A stretch of DNA of 64,000 nt from CAZPNX01 sp964518765 (GCA_964518765.1 CAZFJC010000010.1:28380-92379), one strand, 5' to 3'; positions 1 to 9,556 are shown, numbered from the stretch's first letter. Translations and numbers: made by a program. Notes: generated from the sequence alone by a model not told the origin.

Positions 1-2
1 TG

Positions 3-161
3 GTGAAAACCATCGTTGATCAGGACCAGCAGCCGGGCATCTACCGCGTCAATTGGGACGGGAAGGACAACCAGGGCAAACAGGTGGCCAACGGCGTTTA
101 CCTGTACCGGCTGAGCGCGGGAAGCTTTACGGACACCAAAAAAATGGTGATGGTGAGGTAG
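3..161 (+). CDS. C-terminal end of a secreted protein with a FlgD-like / T9SS type A-like sorting domain (partial)
   Basis: Only the last 52 codons are inside the window; the frame starting at base 3 stays open to a TAG at 159-161. The translated end contains the motifs YRVNWDG, ANGVYLYRL and a terminal KKMVMVR. This beta-rich pattern closes many secreted proteins of the FCB superphylum and serves as a C-terminal sorting or anchoring domain. The same pattern (HTVNWDGRD, NGVYFYRL, RRMSVVR) closes the complete gene at 22518-24776, so the two proteins share an export route. The mature domain that would define its function lies upstream of the window. Confidence 0.8.
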   Translation: MKTIVDQDQQPGIYRVNWDGKDNQGKQVANGVYLYRLSAGSFTDTKKMVMVR

Positions 162-181
162 GCCCAATTTTCAACGAAAAG

Positions 182-209
182 AAAGCGGCCCTGCAGGGCC
201 GCTTTCTTT
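182..209 (+). terminator. Rho-independent terminator
   Basis: A perfect 10 bp inverted repeat (AAAGCGGCCC / GGGCCGCTTT, loop TGCA) is followed by a short pyrimidine run. It lies 20 bp after the stop of the partial secreted-protein gene and ends that unit. Confidence 0.8.
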
Positions 210-288
210 ATGCTTGTTTATGCCAATTTTCACATTGTGCCATTTTTCAGTTGCATTTGCCTGCGGCATGTAATAGAATAATAACGAT

Positions 289-1302
289 ATGCAAGAAGAC
301 CGCGGCCGCCGCAACGGGGGGGGGAGATTTTGTCTTGCCGCCCGCCGCATGGTAATGTTGTCCCTGCTGTCCGGGGCGGCCGGGGCCGGGGCGGCATCGG
401 CCTCGGAACGCTCCGACTACGACCAGGCCTGGCAGTTCTTCCAGCAGGGGCGCTATACCGAGGCCATCGGCGGCTTCAAGGCCTTCCTCTTCAAGTATCC
501 CAAGGGCAGCCTGGCGGCCGAGGCCCGCTTCACCCTGGCCCGCATCGAGCCCAGCGGAAACAACGCCTTCGTCCACTATCAGTTCATCCTGGACAACCAC
601 CCCGGCCACCCGCTGGCCTCCCAGGCCTCTTACGCCACCGCCCAATACTATCAAAATATAGGGGTCATGTCAGAGGCCAAGGCCCGCTACCTGGCCACCT
701 ACTCCCGCTACGGGCAGACCGCGGCCGGCAGCGAAAGCCTTTTCCGGCTGGCCATGCTGGCGGTGCAGGCCGACAGCCTGGAAGCGGCCGAGGCCTACGC
801 CAGGGCCTTCTCCGAGCAGTATCCCGCCAACCCCCGCCAGCCGTCGCTGGCGGCGGCGCTGGCCGAGGCCTATCAGGCTCGGGGGGATTACGGCCGGGCC
901 AGGGCGGAGTGGCAGTCCATCCTCTCGTCCCATCCCACCAGCTACGAGGCCGGCGTCGCCAGGGAGAGGCTGCTGGCCCTGCTGGACGAAGGGGAGGAGA
1001 ACGATACCGCCTCCGTCGCCACGGCGGCGCCAGTTCCGGAGCTCAAGCCGGCCGCCTCGGCGCCGGGCAGGAGGTTCTTCCTGCAGGTGGGGGCCTACAG
1101 CGATCATTCGGTGTTGGGCCGCTGGGCGGCCAGGTTATCGGAGCGCGGCTACTCCACTGTGATCGACAGCAGCGAGTCCGTTTCCCGCGGCATCTGGAAG
1201 CTGAGGTTGGGTCCGTACCTTAGCCGGGATGAGGTTAAGGCCGAGGCTCGGAAATTGAAATCGGCTGAGGGTCTAGAGGGTATCATAGTCGAGGTCCGCT
1301 AA
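289..1302 (+). CDS. Secreted TPR protein with C-terminal SPOR (peptidoglycan-binding) domain
   Basis: 337 residues from ATG 289. A hydrophobic, Ala/Gly-rich stretch around residues 21-40 is a probable signal peptide; the inner ATG at 349 places it at the very N-terminus and may be the true start. Residues about 43-230 are TPR/CpoB(YbgF)-like helical repeats (DYDQAWQFFQQGRYTEA, AARYxxGxSL-type units). Residues about 260-337 form a SPOR domain (FFLQVGAYSD...WKLRLGPYLSRDEV). SPOR domains bind denuded septal peptidoglycan, so a periplasmic role in cell-envelope constriction or OM-wall linkage is likely. mutS begins 1 nt after its stop, so the two are probably co-transcribed. Confidence 0.8.
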   Translation: MQEDRGRRNGGGRFCLAARRMVMLSLLSGAAGAGAASASERSDYDQAWQFFQQGRYTEAIGGFKAFLFKYPKGSLAAEARFTLARIEPSGNNAFVHYQFILDNHPGHPLASQASYATAQYYQNIGVMSEAKARYLATYSRYGQTAAGSESLFRLAMLAVQADSLEAAEAYARAFSEQYPANPRQPSLAAALAEAYQARGDYGRARAEWQSILSSHPTSYEAGVARERLLALLDEGEENDTASVATAAPVPELKPAASAPGRRFFLQVGAYSDHSVLGRWAARLSERGYSTVIDSSESVSRGIWKLRLGPYLSRDEVKAEARKLKSAEGLEGIIVEVR

Positions 1303-1303
1303 G

Positions 1304-3895
1304 GTGGGGGAAAAAATCACCCCGATGATAGCCCAATACCGCCGGATCAAGAGGGAGAATCCGGAGGCCCTCCTGCTTTTCCGGGTGGGGGATTTCTACG
1401 AGACCTTTTTCGAGGACGCGGTGGCCACCTCCCGCATCTTGGGCATCGTCCTCACCTCGCGCGACCATGGAAAAGGCAGCCGCGTGCCTTTGGCCGGGAT
1501 CCCATACCACGCCCTGGAGCGCTACGTGGTCCGATTGGTCAAGGCCGGGTACAAGGTGGCCATCTGCGAACAGGTGGAGGATCCCAGGCTGGCCAAGGGG
1601 ATCGTGCGGCGCGAGGTGACCGAGGTCATCACCGCCGGCACCGCCCTCAGGCCGTCGCTTCTGGAGGAGAAGAGCGAGAACCTTCTGGCGGCCGTCGTCT
1701 GGGAAGGCGGCCGATGCGGTCTGGCATTCTGCGATCTGTCCACCGGTGCCTTCCGGGCCACCGAGCTGGCCGAGGCCGACCTGGCCGACGAGCTGGCCCG
1801 CAACCGGCCGGCTGAGGTTTTGGCACCGGAGGGTCAGAGGAGCAAGATCGAACCCCTGCTGCAGGGGGCGGCTGGTACCTGGCGTCCTGACGAGCTTTTC
1901 GGCCAAACCGTCTCTAACCGGATGCTGGCCGAGCATTTCAAGGTGGCTTCGCTGGACGGCTTCGGCTGCCAGGACATACCCCTGGCCCTGACAGCGGCCG
2001 GGGCGGTGCTGGGGTACTTGATGGAGAATCAGAAGTCGGTGGTGCCCCACATCGTTGGACTGAGCCCCTATCGGCTGGGCAGCCAGATGCTCCTGGATAG
2101 GGCTACCATCCGCAACCTGGGGCTGCTGCCCGAGCCTGGGCTGGAGCAGCCGAACCTGCTTTCGGTGCTGGACCGAACCAGGACGGCCATGGGAGGCAGG
2201 CTGCTGCGACGCTGGCTGGCGGCGCCGCTTCTGGATCTTGAGCTGATAGAATCCAGGTTGGACGCGCTGCAGAGCCTGCTGGACCTGCCCGCCAAGTTGG
2301 AGAACCTGTCGTCGGCTCTGGGCAAGGTGCAGGACATCGAGCGCCTGCTGTCGAGGATAGTCTGTCAGCGGGCCGGGCCTAGGGACCTGGTGGCCCTGGC
2401 AGCATCGCTGTCGGCCATACCCGAGGTCAGGAGCAGCCTGCCCCAGGGTCTCTTCTGGAAGCTGGTGGACGAAGGCCTAGGCGATTTCGCTCCTCTGGTG
2501 GAGACGATCAAGGCGGCCATCGAGCCCGATCCCCCGCAGAATTGGACCCAGGGCGGCGTCATTAGGGATGGCTACAGCCCGGAGCTGGACGAACTTAGGG
2601 AGACGACCCGCGGCGACAAGAAATGGGTGGCCGGCCTTCAGCAAAGAGAGAGGGAGAGGACCGGGATATCGTCACTCAAGGTCGGCTTCAACAGCGTATT
2701 CGGGTACTACATCGAAGTCAGCAAGACCAACCTGGGTTTGGTCCCCCAAGACTACAGCCGCCGCCAGACCTTGGCCAACGCCGAGAGGTTCATTACCCCG
2801 GAGCTGAAGGAGCGCGAGGACAGGATCCTGGGGGCTGATGAGAAGATCCGGCAGCTGGAGGCCTCACTTTTTGCCGAGGTCAGGGCCCGGGTGACAGATT
2901 GGAGCGCCGGAATCAAGAGGGCGGCGGAGGCGCTGGCGGCAGCCGACGCCGTGCAGAGTTTGGCCCAGGCCTCGGCCTCGGGCCGCTACGTCAGGCCGGT
3001 GGTGGATGCGGCCGACCGCATTAGCATCGCCGAGGGGCGGCACCCGGTAGTCGAAGCCCAGTTCCAGTTGGGGAAGTTCGTGCCCAACGACACCGACTTG
3101 GACGCTGGCAGACGGACGGTCATTCTTACCGGCCCCAACATGGCGGGGAAGTCCACCTATCTGCGACAGGTGGCCCTGGCGGCCATTATGGCCCAGATGG
3201 GGTGCTTCGTGCCTGCCCGGCAGGCCCATATCGGCCTGGTGGATAGGGTCTTCACCCGCATCGGCGCCTCGGACGACCTGGCCAAGGGGGTCAGCACCTT
3301 CATGGCCGAGATGCAGGAGACGGCCAACATTTTGAACAACGCCACCGAGCGCAGCCTGGTGCTTTTAGACGAGATCGGGCGCGGCACCAGCACCTTCGAC
3401 GGTCTGGCCATCGCCTGGGCGGTGGCCGAGGACCTGCACGACCGGATAGGATGCCGCACCCTTTTCGCCACCCATTACCACGAGCTGACGGAGCTGGCCG
3501 CCCAGAGGCCCGGGGTGGTCAACCTCTGCATGGCGGTCAAGGAATGGGGCGATCAGATTATATTCCTGAGGAAGGTCGAGCCGGGGGCTGCCGGGCAGAG
3601 CTATGGGGTCAAGGTTGCCAGGCTGGCCGGGCTACCGCCCCGGGTCATCGGCCGGGCCAGCGAGATACTGCGGAACCTGGAGGCCGACGCCTTCATGGCC
3701 GATGCCACCCCTAGGCTGGCCAGGCACAGAGAGTCGGTCGCCCAGGCCCCAGGCCCGGCCCTCTTCGATCCAGGCCAGAGGGCGGCTTTGGAAGAGATAG
3801 CCGCCATGGAGCTGGATACCATGACTCCGCTGGAAGCCCTCAACCGGATCGCCAAACTCAAGACCATGGCAGGAGAGACAAAGCGCGATGGATGA
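1304..3895 (+). CDS. mutS: DNA mismatch repair protein MutS
   Basis: 863 residues from a GTG start placed 1 nt after the preceding stop (an ATG at 1325 is an alternative). MutS recognises mismatches and small loops and recruits MutL. The N-terminal mismatch-binding motif GDFYETF is present, with the Phe-X-Glu wedge at about residues 31-33. The connector, lever and clamp domains occupy the middle. The C-terminal ATPase has Walker A GPNMAGKST at about 610, Walker B LVLLDEIGRGTSTFDG at about 685-700 and the FATHYHEL motif. Length is normal for MutS1. No mutL is visible in the window. The last 8 bp overlap the next gene. Confidence 0.97.
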   Translation: MGEKITPMIAQYRRIKRENPEALLLFRVGDFYETFFEDAVATSRILGIVLTSRDHGKGSRVPLAGIPYHALERYVVRLVKAGYKVAICEQVEDPRLAKGIVRREVTEVITAGTALRPSLLEEKSENLLAAVVWEGGRCGLAFCDLSTGAFRATELAEADLADELARNRPAEVLAPEGQRSKIEPLLQGAAGTWRPDELFGQTVSNRMLAEHFKVASLDGFGCQDIPLALTAAGAVLGYLMENQKSVVPHIVGLSPYRLGSQMLLDRATIRNLGLLPEPGLEQPNLLSVLDRTRTAMGGRLLRRWLAAPLLDLELIESRLDALQSLLDLPAKLENLSSALGKVQDIERLLSRIVCQRAGPRDLVALAASLSAIPEVRSSLPQGLFWKLVDEGLGDFAPLVETIKAAIEPDPPQNWTQGGVIRDGYSPELDELRETTRGDKKWVAGLQQRERERTGISSLKVGFNSVFGYYIEVSKTNLGLVPQDYSRRQTLANAERFITPELKEREDRILGADEKIRQLEASLFAEVRARVTDWSAGIKRAAEALAAADAVQSLAQASASGRYVRPVVDAADRISIAEGRHPVVEAQFQLGKFVPNDTDLDAGRRTVILTGPNMAGKSTYLRQVALAAIMAQMGCFVPARQAHIGLVDRVFTRIGASDDLAKGVSTFMAEMQETANILNNATERSLVLLDEIGRGTSTFDGLAIAWAVAEDLHDRIGCRTLFATHYHELTELAAQRPGVVNLCMAVKEWGDQIIFLRKVEPGAAGQSYGVKVARLAGLPPRVIGRASEILRNLEADAFMADATPRLARHRESVAQAPGPALFDPGQRAALEEIAAMELDTMTPLEALNRIAKLKTMAGETKRDG

Positions 3896-6800
3896 GCAGA
3901 ATCCGCAGCCCGAAGAAGTAGCCGGAGAGAATCGGATGGGCGCGCAGGAGGCCCCGGCCTCCGAGGCCCCGCCCAATCCCTGGGAGGAGGAGCTTAAGCA
4001 AAGTAGGAAGAGGGGTTTCTTCGCCCGGCTGTTGGGAAGATCGAAGGAAAAAGACTTGCCGGCCCCTGTGGGGGACGGGTCGGAAGTGACGCCGGAAGAT
4101 GGAAATGCTGAGCCGGCCGAGCCCACGGCCGAAGGCTTGGATCATGCCGCGTCATGGGAGACGGGCGGTCCAGAAGTGGAGAAAATCAGCTGGTGGGAAA
4201 GGCTTTTCCCCAAGGGGGAAAGAACGGCCGTTCCGGAGTCGAGCGAAGCAATGCCAGAGGTGATGACAGCCCAGGCCGGGAGCCATGCTGGGCAGGCTGA
4301 GGAGGGGGCGGAAACAGTCGGGATCAAAGATGGAGAAATCATACAGGCGGAGGCGACAGAAGCGGGTGACGGAGGCGGCGGCCATGAACTCGAAGGGCCG
4401 GAAACGTCCGAACATAAGGTAAGCTTCTGGCGCAGGTTGTTCCCGAAGAAAGAGGAGTATAACCAAGCTCCGGAGGTTGCATCCGAGGAAAGCCAAAGCC
4501 CTTCCACCCATACGACGTCGAGACACGCGGTCCAGGAGCTGGAGAGGAAGCCGGAGACAACGGCGGCTGAGCCGCCAACGGCGCCGCAGGTGCAGGCGCC
4601 CGAGACAGGAACCGTGATGACGGCCTCCGAGGTCACGCAGGCTGAGGCCATGGTCACCAGCGGTCCCGCGGAGCAGGAAAACAAGCCGGTCATCGGAGCA
4701 GAGGGCCGCGGACTGCTGGCCAGGCTCCTAGGGTTGGGCCCGAAGGCACCTATAGACGAGGTGCTGGAGAAAAAGAGGCAACTAAAGGAAACCCTGGACA
4801 TCGAGGTCAGGGTCAGGCGTCGGGCGGCCGCCATGGCTCTACGGAAGCTCAGGCGCTCCCAGAAGGACAGGAAGCGGGCGGTCGACATGAGGGTCCAAGC
4901 CAACCGGGAATACCGAAGGCTGACCGAGCTGCAGGGGGCGCGCCGAAAGGAGGTGGCCACCCTCGAATCTCAGAGCCTAGCATTGCAGGGGGAGATCGAG
5001 GGCAACACCGGACGGCAGGCAGCGTTGCAGGCAGCTATTGCTGAGCTCATCTCCCAGAAGGAGGGTTTGGAGCAGACGGCATCGCAGGTCAAAAGCGAGA
5101 TCGGCTTCCTGCAGGCCGAGCTGGAGAAAAAGCGCGATGCCCATCTGGCGCTGACGGAGCAGAAGCAGCAGCTGGATAGCGATATCGGGAAGGCCAAGGA
5201 GGAGATCGGGGAGCTGGAGGCGGTCAAGGCGGCCACCATGGAGGCACTGCGCGATTTCCGGGCCCAGATTGCCCAGCTCGACCAGCAGCGCCAGGAGCAG
5301 GACCAGGCCGTCAGGCAATTGGCGGAAGAGGCCGCCATGCTGCAGGCCCAGATCGAGGAGCGACAAAAGCAGATCTCGGTGCAGGAAGGGGTAATGGTGA
5401 GCCTGAAAGCCGAGATTCGCAGCAGCCAGGAGGAGCTGACCAGGCAGGGGGACCAGGTGGGTCGCTACCAGAGGGAGCTGGAGGAGAAGAAGCAGTCGGC
5501 CATGGAGATAAGTCGGGAGCTGGCGGCGCTGTCCTCCTCCAGGGAGACGGAGCAGCGTCTGCTGGACAAGCTGCGGATGGAGATCCAGCAGCTGGAGCAA
5601 GGTCGTATCGACCGTCAGGGGGAGGCCCAGAGGATGGCCCAGGAGCTGGTGGAGGCCCAAAACCTTCTGGTCGAGAGGAACCGCCAGATCTCGGTGCTGG
5701 AATCAGGGCTTGAGGACCTGGAGTCGAGGAACCGACAGAAGCAGGAGGTGGCTGCTCAGCTGCAGTCCCGGATTGACGCTATGAGGGACCAGGGCATGGC
5801 CATCGCCCGCAAGATCGACGAGATGAGCTCCCTGCAGGAGTCACAGGCCAAACGCCTCGAGAGCGTACAGCTGCAGATACGTAATTCCGAGGAGGACCTG
5901 GCCGCCAAGCGCGATCAGCACCGCTCTCTATCCGAGCAGGTGGGGCGTCTGAGCTCCGAGGCCGAACAGCTGGCCAAGAAAATAGAGGACCTCCGTCAGG
6001 AGAGGGAGCAGAACGAGGAGGCGGCCAAAATCGCCAGCTCGAACCTTCAGCAGCTGGAGGAGCAGATAATCAGGCAGCGCCAGGACTCGACAGAGCAGCA
6101 AAAGAACCTGGCGGCGCTGAGGGAGCGCATCGTTCAGGCCCGAGAGGAGTACGAAAGGGCCTTCGAGGAGAAGAACGCTCTGGAGGCCGAGATCAGGCAG
6201 CGGGCCCAGGAGTCATCGGCCGCCGCCGAAAGGCTCGAGGATATCCGGAGGCAGGTATCCGGAGTTCAGGCGGAGCTGGAGGAAGTGATCCGGGCCAGGG
6301 CCGAGGCCGAGGGCCAGGTGCGCTCGCTTAACAGGCAGAGGGAGGAGCTGGGGGTGTCCCTGGACGAGATGCGGACCGAGGCCAAGGGGTATCAGGCAGA
6401 GCTGCCGTCTTTGAGAGAGCAGCGACGGGAACTGGAGCAGTGGATTCGAGAAGCCATAGGCTTTCGGCGCCAACAGGAACATGCCATTCAGGAGGAGATG
6501 GACACCCTGAAGCGTCTCAGGGCGGAGCAGGCGGAAGCCCGGGAGCTGGCCGCCCAGGCACGCGCTGAGACGGAATCCCTGCGGCTAGAGGGACAGAGGC
6601 TGTCGGCCGAGGGGAGGGAGAGAGTACAAAAGGCCGAAGGCGAGCTGGCTGAGGTGCAGCAGAGGATCGCCGAAGCCCAGCAGCAGATGGAGGCGAGCCG
6701 TCAGGAGCTGGCGGAGAGACGGCGGGAGATGGAGGCCGTCAGGAAAGAGGCCGAACAGCTGGAGCAGGGGCGTCAGAATCTTGCGGAGGCCAGGCGACAG

Positions 6801-7325
6801 GCCGAGCAGGAGATGCGGGAGATCCAGTCGAGGCTGGAGTCCGCCCAGCAGGAGCTTGAAGAAAGAATCCAATCCCAAAACCGAGAGCTGGAGGGCCTAG
6901 CGGCCGAGACCGAAGAGGCCAAGGGAAGGCTCAAGTCCCAAATAGAACAGGTCCAGGCCCAGCTGGAGGACCAGTACCGCAAGCTGGACAACGTCAACGA
7001 TCTGCTACATCAGGCAGAATCCGAGGTGGAGTCCAAAGAAAGGCAGAAGGCCGATCTGGATGAGAGGCTAGGTCAGCTCAAGGCGACCATCGAGGAACAC
7101 CAGAGAATGGCCGCCGAAGCCGCGGCCGCCGACAACAGCCTGGCCGAGAAGCTTGAGCAGGAGCAGGCCGTCGTCAAAAGGCTGGGCCTTCTGTCTGCCG
7201 AGCTGGCCGAATACGAGGCCAAGGTGCGGAAATCATCGGAGCTGGACCGGAGAATAGACGAACAGAAGCGGATGCTGGAGGACCTGGACATGGAAATCGA
7301 GAAAAAGTCCGGCCTTTTCGGCTGA
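3888..7325 (+). CDS. Giant coiled-coil protein with four repeated aromatic/basic motifs in an acidic N-terminal region
   Basis: 1145 residues; ATG 3888 overlaps the mutS stop by 8 bp, indicating translational coupling. Residues 1 to about 285 are acidic, Pro/Glu/Ala-rich and probably disordered. They hold four copies of a short amphipathic motif, hydrophobic/aromatic pair then x-R-L-[LF]: GFFARLLGR at about 43, SWWERLFPK at about 100, SFWRRLFPK at about 178 and GLLARLLGL at about 274. From about residue 290 to the end it is a continuous coiled coil (Glu/Gln/Lys/Arg-rich heptads), long enough for a rod of order 100 nm. No signal peptide or membrane helix is seen. I do not recognise a named family; an SMC-like or filament/scaffold role is possible, but no ATPase head is present. 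Confidence 0.75.
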   Translation: MDEQNPQPEEVAGENRMGAQEAPASEAPPNPWEEELKQSRKRGFFARLLGRSKEKDLPAPVGDGSEVTPEDGNAEPAEPTAEGLDHAASWETGGPEVEKISWWERLFPKGERTAVPESSEAMPEVMTAQAGSHAGQAEEGAETVGIKDGEIIQAEATEAGDGGGGHELEGPETSEHKVSFWRRLFPKKEEYNQAPEVASEESQSPSTHTTSRHAVQELERKPETTAAEPPTAPQVQAPETGTVMTASEVTQAEAMVTSGPAEQENKPVIGAEGRGLLARLLGLGPKAPIDEVLEKKRQLKETLDIEVRVRRRAAAMALRKLRRSQKDRKRAVDMRVQANREYRRLTELQGARRKEVATLESQSLALQGEIEGNTGRQAALQAAIAELISQKEGLEQTASQVKSEIGFLQAELEKKRDAHLALTEQKQQLDSDIGKAKEEIGELEAVKAATMEALRDFRAQIAQLDQQRQEQDQAVRQLAEEAAMLQAQIEERQKQISVQEGVMVSLKAEIRSSQEELTRQGDQVGRYQRELEEKKQSAMEISRELAALSSSRETEQRLLDKLRMEIQQLEQGRIDRQGEAQRMAQELVEAQNLLVERNRQISVLESGLEDLESRNRQKQEVAAQLQSRIDAMRDQGMAIARKIDEMSSLQESQAKRLESVQLQIRNSEEDLAAKRDQHRSLSEQVGRLSSEAEQLAKKIEDLRQEREQNEEAAKIASSNLQQLEEQIIRQRQDSTEQQKNLAALRERIVQAREEYERAFEEKNALEAEIRQRAQESSAAAERLEDIRRQVSGVQAELEEVIRARAEAEGQVRSLNRQREELGVSLDEMRTEAKGYQAELPSLREQRRELEQWIREAIGFRRQQEHAIQEEMDTLKRLRAEQAEARELAAQARAETESLRLEGQRLSAEGRERVQKAEGELAEVQQRIAEAQQQMEASRQELAERRREMEAVRKEAEQLEQGRQNLAEARRQAEQEMREIQSRLESAQQELEERIQSQNRELEGLAAETEEAKGRLKSQIEQVQAQLEDQYRKLDNVNDLLHQAESEVESKERQKADLDERLGQLKATIEEHQRMAAEAAAADNSLAEKLEQEQAVVKRLGLLSAELAEYEAKVRKSSELDRRIDEQKRMLEDLDMEIEKKSGLFG

Positions 7326-7425
7326 GGACGGCATCGTCCTATCGGAGTTGGGTAGGGTCAAGCTCCGGCCCGGTCCATCAAAGGTACAAAGCCTCAAAGA
7401 GCCAAAGAGGACGTGCAAAAAGGCA

Positions 7426-7454
7426 TTGACTTCCATCCAATTTTGAGTTATACT
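7426..7454 (+). promoter_or_regulatory. Sigma70-type promoter of the por operon
   Basis: TTGACT (7426-7431) and TATACT (7449-7454) are separated by 17 bp. They lie in the AT-rich gap after the coiled-coil gene. The expected start near 7461 gives a leader of about 43 nt with an AGGAG at 7486-7490 before ATG 7504. Confidence 0.75.
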
Positions 7455-7503
7455 TAAATTCTTATTGTTTTGTGCAACCCTTTACAGGAGCTATACATAT
7501 AAA

Positions 7504-8070
7504 ATGCTTGAGGTGAGATGGCACGGCCGGGGAGGACAGGGCGCCAAGACAGTGGCCCTGCTCCTGGCCGACGCCGCATTGTCCGCCGGGAAAAAGGTCC
7601 AGGCCTTCCCGGAGTACGGCCCAGAGAGGATGGGGGCGCCGGTTCAGTCCTTCAACCGGGTAGACGACAACTCCATTCTGATGCACTGCTCCATTAAGTC
7701 TCCCGACGTAGTGGTGGTGCTGGACCCGACTCTGATGGCCACGGTCAAGGTAACTGCCGGGCTGAAGCCAAACGGCACTCTGCTGGTCAACACCAGCTTG
7801 ACCCCCGGCGAGATAAAGAAACAGACCGGCTTCGTAGGCCGGGTGTGTACCGTGGACGCCTCGAAGATATCCGAGGAGACCATCGGCCGGCGCATCCCCA
7901 ACACCCCGATGCTGGGGGCTCTGGCCAAAGTGACCGGGGCTTTGGACTTTGAAGCCATGGTGGAGGACACCAGGCAGAAGCTGGCCAAGAAGTTCGCCCA
8001 CCGGCCCGAGGTCATCGAGGGCAACCTCGAATCCATGCGCCGGGCGGCCAAGGAGGTCAAATCGTCATGA
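7504..8070 (+). CDS. porG: 2-oxoacid:ferredoxin oxidoreductase (pyruvate type), gamma subunit
   Basis: 188 residues. I chose ATG 7504 because the family starts at LEVRWHGRGGQGAKT; an upstream in-frame TTG at 7465 would begin almost at the predicted transcript start and adds no family sequence. The gamma domain (HGRGGQG near the N-terminus, EYGPERMGAP, later LGALAKVTG) completes the thiamine-dependent enzyme that interconverts pyruvate + CoA with acetyl-CoA + CO2 using ferredoxin. It heads a four-subunit operon in the order gamma-delta-alpha-beta and overlaps the delta gene by 4 bp. Confidence 0.92.
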   Translation: MLEVRWHGRGGQGAKTVALLLADAALSAGKKVQAFPEYGPERMGAPVQSFNRVDDNSILMHCSIKSPDVVVVLDPTLMATVKVTAGLKPNGTLLVNTSLTPGEIKKQTGFVGRVCTVDASKISEETIGRRIPNTPMLGALAKVTGALDFEAMVEDTRQKLAKKFAHRPEVIEGNLESMRRAAKEVKSS

Positions 8071-8363
8071 GCCAGCTGAAGAAATACCAGGAGCTGAACC
8101 TGGGGGGGAACATAGAAAAAGGGGGGTCGGCCCAAGAGTTCAAGACCGGCGATTGGAGGAGCTTCAAGCCGGCCTACCATCCGGAGAACTGCATCCAGTG
8201 CCTGTTCTGTTGGGCCTACTGCCCGGACAGCGCGGTGGTCCTCAAGGACGGACAGGTGGTGGGATTCGACCTGGAACACTGCAAGGGCTGCGGCATCTGC
8301 GCCCACGAATGCCCGGGCAAGAAGAAGGTCAAGGCCATTACCATGGAAGAGGAGGTCCGTTGA
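8067..8363 (+). CDS. porD: Pyruvate:ferredoxin oxidoreductase delta subunit (2x[4Fe-4S] ferredoxin)
   Basis: 98 residues; ATG 8067 overlaps the gamma stop (ATGA). Two cysteine motifs are visible, CIQCLFCWAYCP and CKGCGICAHECP. These bind two [4Fe-4S] clusters that pass electrons from the TPP subunit to soluble ferredoxin. The N-terminal 45 residues (YQELNLGG...GDWRSFKP) are typical of PorD rather than of free ferredoxins. The stop overlaps the alpha start (TGATG). Confidence 0.93.
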   Translation: MSQLKKYQELNLGGNIEKGGSAQEFKTGDWRSFKPAYHPENCIQCLFCWAYCPDSAVVLKDGQVVGFDLEHCKGCGICAHECPGKKKVKAITMEEEVR

Positions 8364-9550
8364 TGGCTGAGATCAAAGGGAAAAAGGTGGTCGCCCAGAC
8401 GGGCAACGAGGCTATGGCCTACGCCATGAAGCAGGTCAATCCGGATGTGGTAGCGGCTTACCCCATCACCCCGGCCACCGAGATCGTCCAGATCTTCGCC
8501 CAGTACGTGGCCGACGGCGAAGTCAAGACCGAGTTCGTGGCGGTGGAGTCCGAGCACTCGGCCATGTCGGCCTGCATCGGGTCGGCCGCGGCCGGGGCCC
8601 GCACCATGACCGGCACCTCGTCGCAGGGCCTGGCCCTGATGTACGAGATGTGCTATATCGCCGCCGGCCTGCGCCTGCCGATAGTCATGGCCGACGTCAA
8701 CCGGGCCCTGTCGGCGCCCATCAACATCCACTGCGACCATTCGGACACCATGGGCATGCGGGACGCCGGCTGGATCCACCTGTTCTCGGAGAACGCTCAG
8801 GAGGCCTACGACAACATGATACAGGCGGTGCGCATCGCCGAGCACCCCGAGGTTCAGCTCCCCACCCTGGTGACCACCGACGGCTTCATCATCTCCCACG
8901 GCATGGAGAACGTGGAGCACCTGGCGGACGAGCAGGTCCAGAAGTTCATCGGGGAGTATCAGCCAAAATACTCGGTGCTGGACGTCAAGAAGCCCATCAC
9001 CGTCGGGGCCCTCAATCTTCAGGACTACTACTTCGAGCACCGTCGGGCCCTGGCCGATGCCCAGGCCGCTGCCCTGCCTACGATAAAGAGGATCGGGGAG
9101 GAGTTCGGAAAAGAGACCGGACGGGCCTACGGCCTGGTCGAGGCATACAAGCTGGACGATGCCGAATTCGCCCTGGTGGCCCTGGGCTCCACCTGCGGCA
9201 CGGCCAAGGTGGTCATCGACCGCCTGCGGGCCAAGGGGGAGAAGGCCGGGCTCCTCAAGATCCGCGCCTTCCGTCCCTTCCCCAAGGACGAGGTGGTCGG
9301 GGCGCTGGCCAAGGTCAAATTCATCTCGGTGCTGGACCGCTCCGACACCCTGGGCGGCTACGGAGGACCGGTGTTCACCGAGGTTCGCTCCGCCCTTTAC
9401 GGCCAGGCCCAGAGGCCGCCGGTGGCCGACTTCATCTACGGCCTGGGCGGGCGGGAGATAGACATGGAGATGATCGAGGAACTGTTCGCAAGGATGAAGA
9501 AGGGAGAGATCAAGCCTGACAGCGTCCAGTACCTGGGGGTCAGGGAGTAA
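8363..9550 (+). CDS. porA: Pyruvate:ferredoxin oxidoreductase alpha subunit
   Basis: 395 residues from ATG 8363, immediately coupled to the delta stop, with GGAGG 8351-8355 as ribosome site. Family landmarks are NEAMAYAMKQ, AAYPITPATEIVQ, the EFVAVESEHSA segment, GARTMTGTSSQGLALM and the C-terminal RPFPKDEVVGAL and LDRSDTLGGYGGPVFTEV segments. The last resembles the PorA C-terminal domain of archaeal-type four-subunit enzymes. With the beta subunit it forms the TPP site; the NIHCDHSDTM loop favours pyruvate over branched-chain substrates. Confidence 0.93.
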   Translation: MAEIKGKKVVAQTGNEAMAYAMKQVNPDVVAAYPITPATEIVQIFAQYVADGEVKTEFVAVESEHSAMSACIGSAAAGARTMTGTSSQGLALMYEMCYIAAGLRLPIVMADVNRALSAPINIHCDHSDTMGMRDAGWIHLFSENAQEAYDNMIQAVRIAEHPEVQLPTLVTTDGFIISHGMENVEHLADEQVQKFIGEYQPKYSVLDVKKPITVGALNLQDYYFEHRRALADAQAAALPTIKRIGEEFGKETGRAYGLVEAYKLDDAEFALVALGSTCGTAKVVIDRLRAKGEKAGLLKIRAFRPFPKDEVVGALAKVKFISVLDRSDTLGGYGGPVFTEVRSALYGQAQRPPVADFIYGLGGREIDMEMIEELFARMKKGEIKPDSVQYLGVRE

Positions 9551-9556
9551 TAAAAC

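Noticed and set aside
7465..7503. Upstream TTG start for porG
   Set aside because: It would begin about 4 nt from the predicted transcription start and adds residues not found in the family; ATG 7504 matches the family N-terminus.
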